Below are positions 19,954-29,080 of a stretch of DNA of 64,000 nucleotides, piece by piece. Numbering within the stretch: the first letter of the stretch is position 1; each line of letters begins with the position of its first letter. The position numbers and the translations under genes are program-made. The DNA lies in NCBI RefSeq assembly GCF_017916325.1, contig NC_090155.1:161501-225500 (forward strand). Reading direction: 5' to 3'. The DNA is from Leishmania martiniquensis. Taxonomy: Eukaryota > Euglenozoa > Kinetoplastea > Trypanosomatida > Trypanosomatidae. Below the pieces are notes generated by a model, which did not search any database, was not told the origin of the DNA, and saw only the letters and a program-made list of their open reading frames with translations.

Positions 19954-21243
19954 ATGCTGTCGCGCACCTCTGCCCGGCTGCGGGTGTTCAACCGCAAGAA
20001 CAAAGCCCCGCAGCGCATGTCGAACTTCACGAAGGTGACGAATCTTAACAAAGCACAGAAGGTAAAGATTGAGACGGTCGATGGGGACGTCGTCAAGGGC
20101 CGCGGCCGCGTGCACCGCCGCTCGCACAGCGGGCTGAAGGATGCCATCGAAGAGATGGAGCACCCAGCCATTTGGCTGTGGTACCCCTGGCGTAAGAACC
20201 CGGAGCCGCCGACGCCGTACATGCCGTCGAAGCGCGCGCTGAAGAACATTCACGGCGCCATCTTTACCAACCTCAGCCCCATTCAGAAGAAGAAGCAGGA
20301 GCAGATGCTCTACGGCGTGAACATCCCCGAGACGCGTATCATGACGTTCGAGCAGCAGCACCCGCTTCTCGCGACGGCCCTGAAGCAACTGGATGGGCAG
20401 CCGAAGGGGTTCCCGTTCTGGTACAAGAAGTACCCGACGCGTCGCCACGCCTATGAGCAGCGCTTCAGCGTACCGGCCGAGATGTTGGAGGGGTACAACG
20501 ATCACATCAAAAGCGCCTTCAGCAGCAGCATGATGACGATTCAAGAGAAGCAGTTCGCAGAGGAGGCGATGTACATGGAGCGGTACGCCGAGCACGACTT
20601 CGACACGACCAGTCCCGCCGTGCTGGCGGTGAAGCGGGCGCTGAAGGTGCGCGTGCTGCGGAACCACCTTCTGACGAACCCGCATAACAACATTGTGAAG
20701 ACAATCTTGGCTAACACGGAGCGCAAACTGAATCACACCTTACGCCGGCTGCGCAAGGTAGACTTTAGGCGGTACTGGGAGATCATCCGTGACCACGACG
20801 TACAGGACGTTCTACAGCCGCCAAACCTCGTGACCTACCGGCAGGGGTCGTACTGGCGGTACGACTGGAATGCAGGGCTGGCCATCAGCACGCAGCTTGC
20901 AGATGTGCTTGACCCGCGAGGCCTCAATGGCTGTGTCGAGACTGGCCGCTCCCGCTCCGAGGTGGCGCGAGACCTTGGCCTCTCGTACACCCGGCCATTG
21001 GAGGACAACGAGAAGAAACAGCTCTCAGAGCAGGCGGTCTACTACGAGCGGCTGGCGAAGTTCAAGATGGAGCAGCCGGAGGCCGCACGCGCGCAAGAGC
21101 GGGAGCGCTTTGTTCGCAAGTTCTCCGGCATGTTCCTCAAGATGGACATCAAGTCAGGTGTTCCTGATTTTCCCAGCACATATCGCAAACTGCTCGGGAC
21201 GCAGGTGGCGCGGTGGTCATCGAAACGGCATGGGCCCATGTAA
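19954..21243 (+). CDS. uS15m: Mitochondrial small-subunit ribosomal protein uS15m
   Basis: This 429-residue basic protein has a short Arg/Ser-rich N-terminus fit for mitochondrial import. The S15 core lies at about residues 225-290: LRNHLLTNPHNN, then ILANTERKLNHTLRRLRKVD, then FRRYWEIIRDH. This is the family's helical L-x-x-RR-x-L-x-Y-L-R-K-x-D-x-x-R-Y pattern that binds the three-way junction of small-subunit rRNA. Bacterial uS15 is about 90 residues; the long N- and C-terminal extensions are typical of trypanosomatid mitoribosomal proteins, whose rRNAs are very small. The first ATG is used; codons 1-54 of the longer frame lack ATG. It should act in the mitochondrial matrix. Confidence 0.8.
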   Translation: MLSRTSARLRVFNRKNKAPQRMSNFTKVTNLNKAQKVKIETVDGDVVKGRGRVHRRSHSGLKDAIEEMEHPAIWLWYPWRKNPEPPTPYMPSKRALKNIHGAIFTNLSPIQKKKQEQMLYGVNIPETRIMTFEQQHPLLATALKQLDGQPKGFPFWYKKYPTRRHAYEQRFSVPAEMLEGYNDHIKSAFSSSMMTIQEKQFAEEAMYMERYAEHDFDTTSPAVLAVKRALKVRVLRNHLLTNPHNNIVKTILANTERKLNHTLRRLRKVDFRRYWEIIRDHDVQDVLQPPNLVTYRQGSYWRYDWNAGLAISTQLADVLDPRGLNGCVETGRSRSEVARDLGLSYTRPLEDNEKKQLSEQAVYYERLAKFKMEQPEAARAQERERFVRKFSGMFLKMDIKSGVPDFPSTYRKLLGTQVARWSSKRHGPM

Positions 21244-22338
21244 TCGCGCTCAAGCCCCTTGCGTGATGTGCTCGCTGTGGTGCGCACTTTTCCACTGGAG
21301 TCGTCTTCGGCGACACGCTCCTCTCCGTTGTCTGTGTAGTGGTGGCGCTGAGGAAGAATGGCGGCTGGGTCCCGTGACGGTGGCCGATGCCAGGGTGGCG
21401 CCGAGCGCGTGGTGACCTCTTGCACGTCAGGGTTTGAGCCGGCACGTTTTGCTATCTCTCTGTCTCCCTGCGTGCGTCAGCGCGCGCACACTGTTCCTTC
21501 CTGCCTTGTTGAGTCTCCGTTGGTGTGTCTGTCGCCTGCCGTGCAGCCTCTGTCATTAAAAGAAGCGAAGGAAAGCGCATAGGCAACAGGGGCAAAAAAA
21601 AAAGAAACGTCGCCGTCCGCGAGGGTCTGCGGATGGCGCCACGCACATCGCACACCACCGGAGGGAGGGCTGAGGTGCGTTTTTCGGTTGTGTGCGTGTG
21701 GGCGTGACGACAAGGGAGGAGCACTGGGACAACGCCCTCCTAAGAAGGCTCCTGCTTTGCTACGAGCATACTGCGCGCCGTTGCCGTCACCGTCACGGCC
21801 GCCTCTCAGTTCGTATGTGAGTTGCAGCCTCTCTCCCTCTCTCTCGCGCGCGCGGTGTGCTCGCTGTAACGCCACGATCGAGGAGGGGGAGGAGGATGGG
21901 CTCGCTTCCCCCACGTTGTATTCATTTCTGCTGACTCGCTGCCATCATCTCCTTCGATTTGTCGAGCGGAATCGCACCAGAGCACCAAAGCTCCACGCAG
22001 AGCCGCGAAGCAGCAACTACAAGCGTACGAGTCCACATTGATTGACGCCTCTCACGCTCGCATGGCCGAAAGCTCGTCAGGACCTCCCTTCAGCTGCCTT
22101 CATCTTTTTTCTCCCTCTTCTAGTCGGGATCGTTGAGGCAGACAAGCGCCTGCGGGGCGAGAGTGAGAGGAAGAGGGGAGAGGACGGTGTAACGGCGCAC
22201 CGGCTCAAAGCGCTCTTCTTTAGATCTGCATACCCCCGTCATCCCCGCTCGCCCTTCCTCGATGCCCTCATCTACATATATATATAGATATCGATATTAG
22301 CGCCGTCTCATAGAGAGGGAGAGCCTTACTAGCACGCG
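21244..22338. other. Intergenic spacer
   Basis: No convincing gene. It contains an A-run (21594-21604), C/T-rich DNA (21820-21850), a strong T/C tract at 22098-22121 with acceptor AG 22122-22123, and an ATATAT/GATATC patch (about 22273-22298) just before the next start. Confidence 0.5.
22122..22123 (+). promoter_or_regulatory. Candidate spliced-leader acceptor for the WW-MORN gene
   Basis: This AG follows the tract at 22098-22121, which is T/C only after the first few bases. It would give a 5' UTR of about 215 nt. This is one of the clearer predicted acceptors in the window. Confidence 0.5.
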
Positions 22339-25200
22339 ATGCGAATGCCCCGTGTGCCAGAAAAGATATTGGTTGGCCCCACAGCGTATGTACACCTCCG
22401 TCGCAAGAACAAAGACTATTACGTGCCGGACTTCCTCAGCGGCGCCGATGACCCATCAGCGTCGCCGCCGTCGCCGGGCGAATGCGAGCACATGTGGCGC
22501 TACAGCGTCTCGAAGGAGCATCACAACACTGTTTTTTTTTTCAATGCGATGACGCGCAAGTCCGTGTGGGTGCTTCCAGTTGTGCACCGTGATGGCCGTA
22601 CAGAGCCTCTGGCGGAGGGTGAGGTGATGCGGGCTATTCGCTCTGAAACCGCCAGTGATGGCGGTGCGGAGGCAGGAAGAGAGGCAGCCGACGACGAGCT
22701 CGGCGAAACGCACGTGGACGGAAGAGAGGGCGGCAGCGATGCTTGCGAGAAGCTCGAAATTGACGTAACGGACACAGGCGATGCATCGCCCCTGCTCTAT
22801 TCAAGCGTTGCGCCCCCACTGATCTCAACCAAAGACGGATCCCCTCGCGGTGCCCCCTCCGCGACAGCGGACTTGCCCGCTGTGGAGCCGCCCGCCAAGT
22901 TTTCTCTGGCGTCACAGGCGACTGTCGAAAGGAAACGGGTGCAGGCAGCAGTGCAGCGGGCCCGCGAAGCGAAGGCGCAGCGCACCTTTGCTTTGCCGAG
23001 CACGATAGCCGAGGGGGGGCACCACAAGCCAACACTGCAGGAAAGGCTCGCTGCGTGGCGAGCTCGTCAGCGCTACCCAGCAACGCAAGCAGAAGCGCAG
23101 CCGCCGCAAGCCTCAACTGTGGAGAGTCCCACGACACTCGCGGCCGTGACGACGGAGAAGCCACCGGTAGTCGTCGAAGATCCCTATGCGTATGTAATGT
23201 CATCCACTCTGCCGATGGGAGGCGATTGCGGTTCGTCGAGCGCGCCAGGCGCGCTGCAGACAGAGAAGAACGCGGCGCAACCCTACCCGCCGGACGGGTC
23301 GCAGTGGTCCTTGCCTGCCTGCACCCAGCCCTCTGCAGCTGCCTCGGCTTCTACCGACACCGAGTTCTCGGTACACGCGCCAGCGCCGAAGCACGCTCAG
23401 TCAGCTACGATGCTCTCCGGTGCACCGCTGGGCAAGTTAGCGGAGCCTACCATCGAGGAGAGGGAGCTCGCCGAAGCCGCATCGCTTCTTCATCGAGAGA
23501 AGATCGCCGCCATGCAGCAAGAGATGGCAGCACTTGAGTGTCGGCGGCGTGCGCTGGCGGTGGAGCAGGCGGAGGCGGAAGAGTGTGCGCGCCTAGCGCA
23601 AGCACGCGCTGCAGCCGAGCGTGCACGCTTGCAAGAGGTGGAACGGGTTACAAGGGAGCAGGCGCAGCTGCGCGCCTCGCTGGAAGCGTCTGCCGCCGCT
23701 GAGTTACGTGCACGAGAAGTGAATGACTACTTGTCAAAGAAACGGCAGCTGCAGGAAGCAGCGGAGTCGGCTGTGGCGAACTCATTCACGTACGCCTCTC
23801 GTATCGCTGCGGAGCTTGCCGCCGCTGCTCCCCGGCCAGAGAACATCAGCATACCCACCGCGGGTAGGCTTCAGAAAGAGGTCAGCGAAGAAAGTGCCCG
23901 ACTCACACCGCCTCACTATCGCGCCCATCAGGTTGGCCGGGTGTCACCGACTGTTGCAGGGCTGCCAGTTGCGTCGCCTGCATCGAGGGAGAAGAGCCCT
24001 CGTGGATCGGCTAAGTGTCGTCAGGCTAGTGTAAAAGCGCGGGCCCTGCGTGGCACTCTGTCCGCCGCGCCTACCTCGGCTAAGGTGCCGACGGCTCTGC
24101 GTCGCCAACAGCGGCTTGCTTATACGGTACCACACTTGTACGAGGGTGACGTCATCACTTACCGCCCTAGCAGGAGCTTCACTGGCCAGGGAGCCCTCAC
24201 CGAGGGTGCTGCGGCGATCATGAACCAAGCTGCTCGAGCGCGCTGCTCTTCGACGGGGCCCGCACCACCGCTCGTCTTGTCGGCAAAACGCGATGGTGCT
24301 GGCACGCAGTACTACGACGCGGCCCGCCAGCATTTCTTTCGCGGCACGTGGCACGAGGACAAAAGAGACGGCACCGGAGTGTTGTCGTTGCCGACCACGG
24401 CGGTGCAAGGGAGATGGCGCGCCGATGAACTTGCCGGCCCCGCTGTTCTTCAAACGCGGCACAGCAAAGGGATCGTCTCCTTCGTCTCCGGGAACTCCGC
24501 CGGTGGGGCACAAGCGCCCGGCACGGGCCCTTCCAGGGCCTCACACACGTCAAGCACCGCGGCTGGCACGGCCACGCTCACCGGTAACGCCGTTGTGGAG
24601 CTAGACAACAAGGCGCTGTTCGTTGGTGCGCTCAAGGAAGGCCGGGCGCGTGCACCGTATGTTCTCCAGCTGGGCCAGGGTGACTACATCGAGTGGCTTG
24701 GTGCCCCTGCGCACCGTGAGGGATGCGCTCGCTTGCCTGCCGGCAAATCAGCAGAGCTGCTAAAGCACACCCCCACCCGCGTCGCCCCCCTTCCCTCTAC
24801 CTCGGCCTCGATGGCTGGCAGCGGTGAGTGCCGCATTCGCTTCCGCAATGGAGACACCTATGTGGGGCACGTGTACGACTTTCAGCTCCATGGCTTCGGC
24901 TACTACCGCTTCGCCGAGGACGGGCACTCCTACACAGGTCGGTTCGAGGCTGGCTGGCCGCACGGGGAGGGACTGCTCATCTTTGCCAACGGGGATGTAT
25001 ACCGTGGCGGCTTCGTGAAGGGACTCTTCGACGGTCATGGCACTTTCACCTCGGAGAAGGGGCAATACGTCTACGAGGGACGATGGGTCGCCGGCGCGAT
25101 GGACGGCCAAGGCTCGCTGGCCTTTGCCAATGGGGATGTGTGGACGGGCACCTTTGAGGACAACAAGCGTGTGGCTGGTGCGTACACGACGCTCGCGTAA
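22339..25200 (+). CDS. WW-domain, coiled-coil and MORN-repeat protein
   Basis: The 953-residue protein has three visible parts. A WW-like domain lies at residues 53-80: W53, an FFFNAMT core, then W77 and P80. An Ala/Glu/Arg-rich coiled coil runs from about 373 to 482. MORN repeats fill the C-terminus, with degenerate ones at about 654-695 and a clear run at about 829-947 (RFRNGDTYVG, YTGRFEAGWPHGEG, YRGGFVKGLFDGHG, YEGRWVAGAMDGQG, WTGTFEDNK). WW domains bind proline-rich peptides, and MORN repeats are common in cytoskeletal and membrane-associated scaffolds of protists. A flagellar or cytoskeletal adaptor role is likely but inferred. The rest is low complexity and probably disordered. The ATG at 22339 is the first in frame; a second ATG follows two codons later. 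Confidence 0.8.
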   Translation: MRMPRVPEKILVGPTAYVHLRRKNKDYYVPDFLSGADDPSASPPSPGECEHMWRYSVSKEHHNTVFFFNAMTRKSVWVLPVVHRDGRTEPLAEGEVMRAIRSETASDGGAEAGREAADDELGETHVDGREGGSDACEKLEIDVTDTGDASPLLYSSVAPPLISTKDGSPRGAPSATADLPAVEPPAKFSLASQATVERKRVQAAVQRAREAKAQRTFALPSTIAEGGHHKPTLQERLAAWRARQRYPATQAEAQPPQASTVESPTTLAAVTTEKPPVVVEDPYAYVMSSTLPMGGDCGSSSAPGALQTEKNAAQPYPPDGSQWSLPACTQPSAAASASTDTEFSVHAPAPKHAQSATMLSGAPLGKLAEPTIEERELAEAASLLHREKIAAMQQEMAALECRRRALAVEQAEAEECARLAQARAAAERARLQEVERVTREQAQLRASLEASAAAELRAREVNDYLSKKRQLQEAAESAVANSFTYASRIAAELAAAAPRPENISIPTAGRLQKEVSEESARLTPPHYRAHQVGRVSPTVAGLPVASPASREKSPRGSAKCRQASVKARALRGTLSAAPTSAKVPTALRRQQRLAYTVPHLYEGDVITYRPSRSFTGQGALTEGAAAIMNQAARARCSSTGPAPPLVLSAKRDGAGTQYYDAARQHFFRGTWHEDKRDGTGVLSLPTTAVQGRWRADELAGPAVLQTRHSKGIVSFVSGNSAGGAQAPGTGPSRASHTSSTAAGTATLTGNAVVELDNKALFVGALKEGRARAPYVLQLGQGDYIEWLGAPAHREGCARLPAGKSAELLKHTPTRVAPLPSTSASMAGSGECRIRFRNGDTYVGHVYDFQLHGFGYYRFAEDGHSYTGRFEAGWPHGEGLLIFANGDVYRGGFVKGLFDGHGTFTSEKGQYVYEGRWVAGAMDGQGSLAFANGDVWTGTFEDNKRVAGAYTTLA

Positions 25201-25997
25201 CGCGCGCAGAGAGGGGGGCAACAGGATATTGATGTGTGGCCCCCCTCCTCGCATCGGCACCGGTCGACTCTTCCGTGTGCTATCGTTCGCAGTGTGCATG
25301 CCCCTCTATTGCCGCCCCCCTTCCTCTCAACACGCCGGTTGCCATGCACTACTCTTAGAACAAAGCCAAGAGGAGGCAACACACGCACACACCTGCACAC
25401 ATGCACATGCACATGCGAAGCACGGCTGATGCAACGTGCGCATTTCCGCCCACCCACCCTACCCAAGAGAGAGGGGGAGAGAGGCAGAAAAGAGGGGGAG
25501 GGAGGCGCGCGTCAGTGAGGGGGGCCCTGTACGGTCATTCAGCGCCTGGTCTTGCTTTGCTTGTGGGCGCCGCGTTCTCAGGAGACGACTGCCTGACGAG
25601 GTGTCTGCGCTCGGTGCCATGAGCATGCGCTTGTGTGAAGCGGCTCGTGGCGGGTAGCAGACCCTACCACCAATACCGGTTCTCACACCTGGAGCAGTGG
25701 GGGGGCAGCCGTCATCTTCCTGCTTCGGCGCCCGCTCTTTCAACGTCTCCACAACGCGCTCTCGACAGCGGATGTACACATACACACACTTCATCTGCAC
25801 GCCTCACCCTGGTGCTCTCCCTTACCTCCCCCTCTCCCTGTCTTCGGTGTGATTGTGCTTCGCCATTGTAAGCGGGGGCTGCAAAGAGCGCTGGCTGACA
25901 CAGCAGGTTTCGCGCGACGCTCTCGCAGGGCGGAAGCTGCCTGCACACTGGCATCCATCCCACATCGCCGCTTTTTTTTCTTTAGTATAGCAACAAG
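25201..25997. other. Intergenic spacer
   Basis: No convincing gene. It holds CA-rich and purine-rich stretches (25378-25425, 25465-25510). A short T-rich tract at 25970-25983 ends in the acceptor candidate AG 25984-25985. Confidence 0.5.
25984..25985 (+). promoter_or_regulatory. Candidate spliced-leader acceptor for the 144-residue protein
   Basis: This AG ends a T-dominated tract (25970-25983) and lies 12 nt before the ATG. The very short predicted leader supports the chosen start. Confidence 0.5.
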
Positions 25998-26432
25998 ATG
26001 GGCTACACTCGCGAGCGCACGAATCGGCACTTCTTCGTGTCCCGCGCCAACGCCTTTTTTTCTCGCCTGCCCATTGCCCGCATTCAGCGGGCGTTGGCAA
26101 TGGAGTCCATCAAGAAGGGATACATGAAGCCGTGGAAGCACACCAAAGAGCAGATCATTGGCTCGCCCATAACGTGTAACTTCGAGTACAACCCGCGGCC
26201 GGTACGTCTCATCGGCACGATCATGGACGCGCACACGGAGGAGACAAGCATCAAAGGTGGTCTGAAGGTGTACGCGCGCAATGAGGAGGCGAACATGATG
26301 CTGTGGATCCCTGCCGGCAACCCCAAGCTGAAGTACGAGGTGACCTCGGCCAAGGGCAGCTTTGAGCATTACCTCGACGAACGCAGCAAATGGGATGAGG
26401 CATGGCTGACGGGCCGCGCTCGCATGAAGTGA
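25998..26432 (+). CDS. Conserved-looking small basic protein of unknown function
   Basis: I do not recognise the family. The 144-residue product has strong coding character: a good acceptor 12 nt upstream, a clean ATG and stop, and Leishmania-like codon use with mostly G/C third positions. It is basic, with an Arg/Phe-rich N-terminus (RERTNRHFFVSRANAFFSR) that could be a mitochondrial presequence. The middle (about 55-118) alternates beta-like stretches such as ITCNFEYNPRPVRLIGTI and ends with an acidic-basic helix (HYLDERSKWDEAWL). A component of the mitoribosome or a respiratory complex would fit its size and charge, but that is a guess. No cysteine motifs or membrane segments are visible. 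Confidence 0.7.
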   Translation: MGYTRERTNRHFFVSRANAFFSRLPIARIQRALAMESIKKGYMKPWKHTKEQIIGSPITCNFEYNPRPVRLIGTIMDAHTEETSIKGGLKVYARNEEANMMLWIPAGNPKLKYEVTSAKGSFEHYLDERSKWDEAWLTGRARMK

Positions 26433-27357
26433 GGCACGAATGCACGCTAGAAAAAGGGTGGTGGTGAGGTGCGCATCATGCACGCACGTACGCGCGTAGC
26501 GGACTCGATGAAAGCACTTGGCTGCCGTCGTTTCTCGCTGACCGCAAACGTTGTTTTAACCAACGAATAAAACACACACGCGCACATATCAAATCGATCG
26601 CATTTCGGGCGCACAGCCGCACACATGCGAAGAACCGCAAGACAACAACGAACGCGAGAGCTCCACGAGCAACGCGGAAGCGTGGGCTGCCTTGGCCAAG
26701 AGAGTCGGCGCTGGGCACTTCAGCAGGCTCTCCGGTGACATGAAGCACTGAGGTCCCGAGAAATGGGGCGAACAGGAGCGAAGACTGAGAAGGGAGGAGA
26801 GATGGGGCGAAATCCGCAGCTCCTACGGAAGAGCGGGCCCGCGACTGAGCGGAGCGGGCGCGCCTTCTTCTCTCCCTCTTACTCGTTGTTCGCGCCCGCT
26901 TGTAAGCGCCTTATGAAACCGCTCTGCTGTACACGTCTTCTGCCACGCATGCACACCTTTCTCCTCTCTGCACATCCCAACCTATAATAGATTGCAGGTG
27001 TGCTAGAGTGTTGATGCCACCTAGGTCACTGAGCCTCACACATTGCTTCAGATTCATGCTGGCCGCACGCACGGAAACACAGACAGACAGACAGACATAA
27101 GAAATAGAAGAGTGAATGTGGCGGTGTGCGCCTCGTGAGCACAGCGGGCCTCTCTCTCAGATCTGCGTGCTTTCCCTCGGGGGGCGCTGTTGCCCCTTTT
27201 TGACTTCGTCTTGCTCGTCTCTGTCAAGGATAGTGCAGCTAAGGCGCGTCTAAACCGTGGGCCGCCTGAGCGAAGAAGCGAAGCACACGGGAGCCTGAAC
27301 GTTGCGGCCGCGCCACACCTGACGTGGCATCGCACCGCCTCTGTGCTCCGTGCAGCC
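26433..27357. other. Intergenic spacer
   Basis: No convincing gene. An (ACAG)n-type tetranucleotide run lies at about 27078-27096. A short C/T stretch ends in AG 27159-27160, a possible acceptor for the RWD gene. The frame extension from 27190 lacks an ATG before 27358. Confidence 0.45.
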
Positions 27358-28056
27358 ATGCCACGGGCGACCGAGCTGCAGGAGATGGAGATGGAGATGG
27401 TGCAGGCCATGTACGACACGTACGAGCGCCTCTCCGATGACCCGCCGTCGTACTGCGTCTCCTTAGCAGCGACAGAGACGGAACCGCCGCAGCTGAAGGT
27501 GCTCATCACCTACCCGACCGAGGACTACCCCGAAACTGCGCCGTGCTCTGTCACGGTGGAGTGCATCGCCAAGTCGCGGCGCATCCAAGTGGGGGCTATC
27601 ATTAAGCAAGTAGCCGCCACATGCGAGGAGAACATCGGCATGCACAGCGCTGTGCTGGTGCTGCAGCAGGTCCACGAGTTTCTCGCGCGCGCCTTCGAGG
27701 AAGAGGAGAAGGCGGACCTCCTGCGCCGCGGCGAATTGATCGCGTCTGAGGCAGCAAAGCGCGCCGGCGCTGTAGAAGCGGACCCGACCATCCGACTCGG
27801 CACGGCCGTCACGCGCGAGCTCTTCGAGGAGTGGAGTCGCAAACACAACGCGGAGAAGGCCCAGGCACGGGCGGAGCTCGAGAAGAAAGAGGTTAAGATG
27901 TCTGCCTCGAAGCTGTCAGGCCGGCAGCTGTGGGATAACAGTCTAAAGTCCGCGGATTGGGCGCTGTTCGAAGGCGAGGCCGGAGAGGACGGCGGAGAGG
28001 ATGTCGACTTTGGCGCAGTCGAAGACTTCGACGAGGGTGAATTCGATCTGGAGTAA
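27358..28056 (+). CDS. RWD-domain protein, RWDD1/Gir2 (DFRP2) homologue
   Basis: This 232-residue protein has an N-terminal RWD domain (about residues 1-110): an ELQEMEMEMVQAMY helix, a strand with PPQLKVLITYPTEDYPETAP carrying the family's YP-x-x-YP motif, and EENIGMHSAVLVLQQV. The C-terminal half matches RWDD1: GTAVTRELFEEWSRKHNAE aligns with the family GTPVT-FLNWKAKFDAE segment, and SASKLSGRQLWD with KLSGKQLFE, followed by an acidic tail. RWDD1 (DFRP2) and yeast Gir2 bind and stabilise the translation-linked GTPase DRG2/Rbg2, and Gir2 also contacts Gcn1. The same job is expected here in the cytosol. The length is close to human RWDD1 (about 243). The start is the first ATG of the frame. 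Confidence 0.88.
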   Translation: MPRATELQEMEMEMVQAMYDTYERLSDDPPSYCVSLAATETEPPQLKVLITYPTEDYPETAPCSVTVECIAKSRRIQVGAIIKQVAATCEENIGMHSAVLVLQQVHEFLARAFEEEEKADLLRRGELIASEAAKRAGAVEADPTIRLGTAVTRELFEEWSRKHNAEKAQARAELEKKEVKMSASKLSGRQLWDNSLKSADWALFEGEAGEDGGEDVDFGAVEDFDEGEFDLE

Positions 28057-29080
28057 AAGAGGGCCACCGTGGATGTCTTTGTGTGCGCCTGTGTGCTCGG
28101 GAGAAAGGCGGGGGGGCCTATGGGTAATCCTTCCACCCTCTCCTTACTCCCTCCCTCTTTCTCGCCCCACCGTTTTTCGAGGTGACTGACTACGCTGCAA
28201 CCATTTCTGGATGCCGTGTCCACTCTTCGTATTCATTGCTTCCGACGTGGCGGCAACGAGAGCTAAGCATCCCCAACCCAACCCCCACCCTTCGGCCTAT
28301 CCTAAGAAGCATGCGCACTGGCCATTGGCCGAAGAGCTGCACCTGAGCGGTCCCACAGCAGTGCACCCGTCCCCTGCCCTCTTCTTCACACGCACACGCA
28401 CACACCCACACAACGGAGGCTGATTTGACCGAATTCGAATGCTGTGAGCGTCAGTACACAATCACGAAGGCACTCGTCTTGGTGTAGGGCGGTCGCTTGT
28501 GCAGAGTAGGGACTTGGCGGCCTTAAATATGGTGGTCCTCCCTGTGCGTCTCTCTCTCTGCCCTGCGTAGACTCATCGAGAGGCAAGCTGTGGCCGAAGG
28601 AGAGTCGGCAGCTGCAATGGTGTGGTGTGGTGTGGAGGCCCACCTGAACGTCATGCCTACGAGGGGCAAAACACACGCTCACGCACATACAGAGAGAGAG
28701 AGACAAAAAGAGAGGACAGACCGCTTCGACGCAGCGTGGTGCCCGGCGGCAGATCTTTACTCCGCTTTCTGCGGCGTGCTCCTCCTCTCATGCGCAAGAT
28801 GCCATCGCCGCGCCTCCTTCAAGCCTGCACGCACTACTCCCTCTCTCTTTCTATGACTCTCTTTGTACGTTTGTGCTGGCAATGAAAGAGGGCTGCGCCG
28901 GACAATTCCACTGCCGGATCACCAGCCCCTCTATCCATTCTTACTTCTCTGTACCCCCCTTCCTCTGCCCCCACTCAACGCAGACAGCGTGCCTGTGTGT
29001 GTGTGTGTGTGTCCGCACCCGTCTTCGCACATTCTGCCGCTCTCCTGAGCTCCTTTGGCGCCGTTGGATGCGCATCTAGC
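28057..29080. other. Intergenic spacer
   Basis: No convincing gene. It contains CA repeats (28388-28412), an AG-rich run (28690-28712), a strong C/T tract at 28926-28975 with acceptor AG 28982-28983, and a (TG)n run at 28994-29011 lying in the 5' UTR of the next gene. Confidence 0.5.
28982..28983 (+). promoter_or_regulatory. Candidate spliced-leader acceptor for the DnaJ-like gene
   Basis: This AG follows a C/T-rich tract (28926-28975). It would give a 5' UTR of about 98 nt that includes the (TG)n run. Confidence 0.5.

Noticed and set aside
19861..20736. A 291-codon minus-strand frame
   Set aside because: It lies opposite the uS15m gene and is rich in Arg, His and Leu, as expected of an antisense shadow in GC-rich coding DNA.
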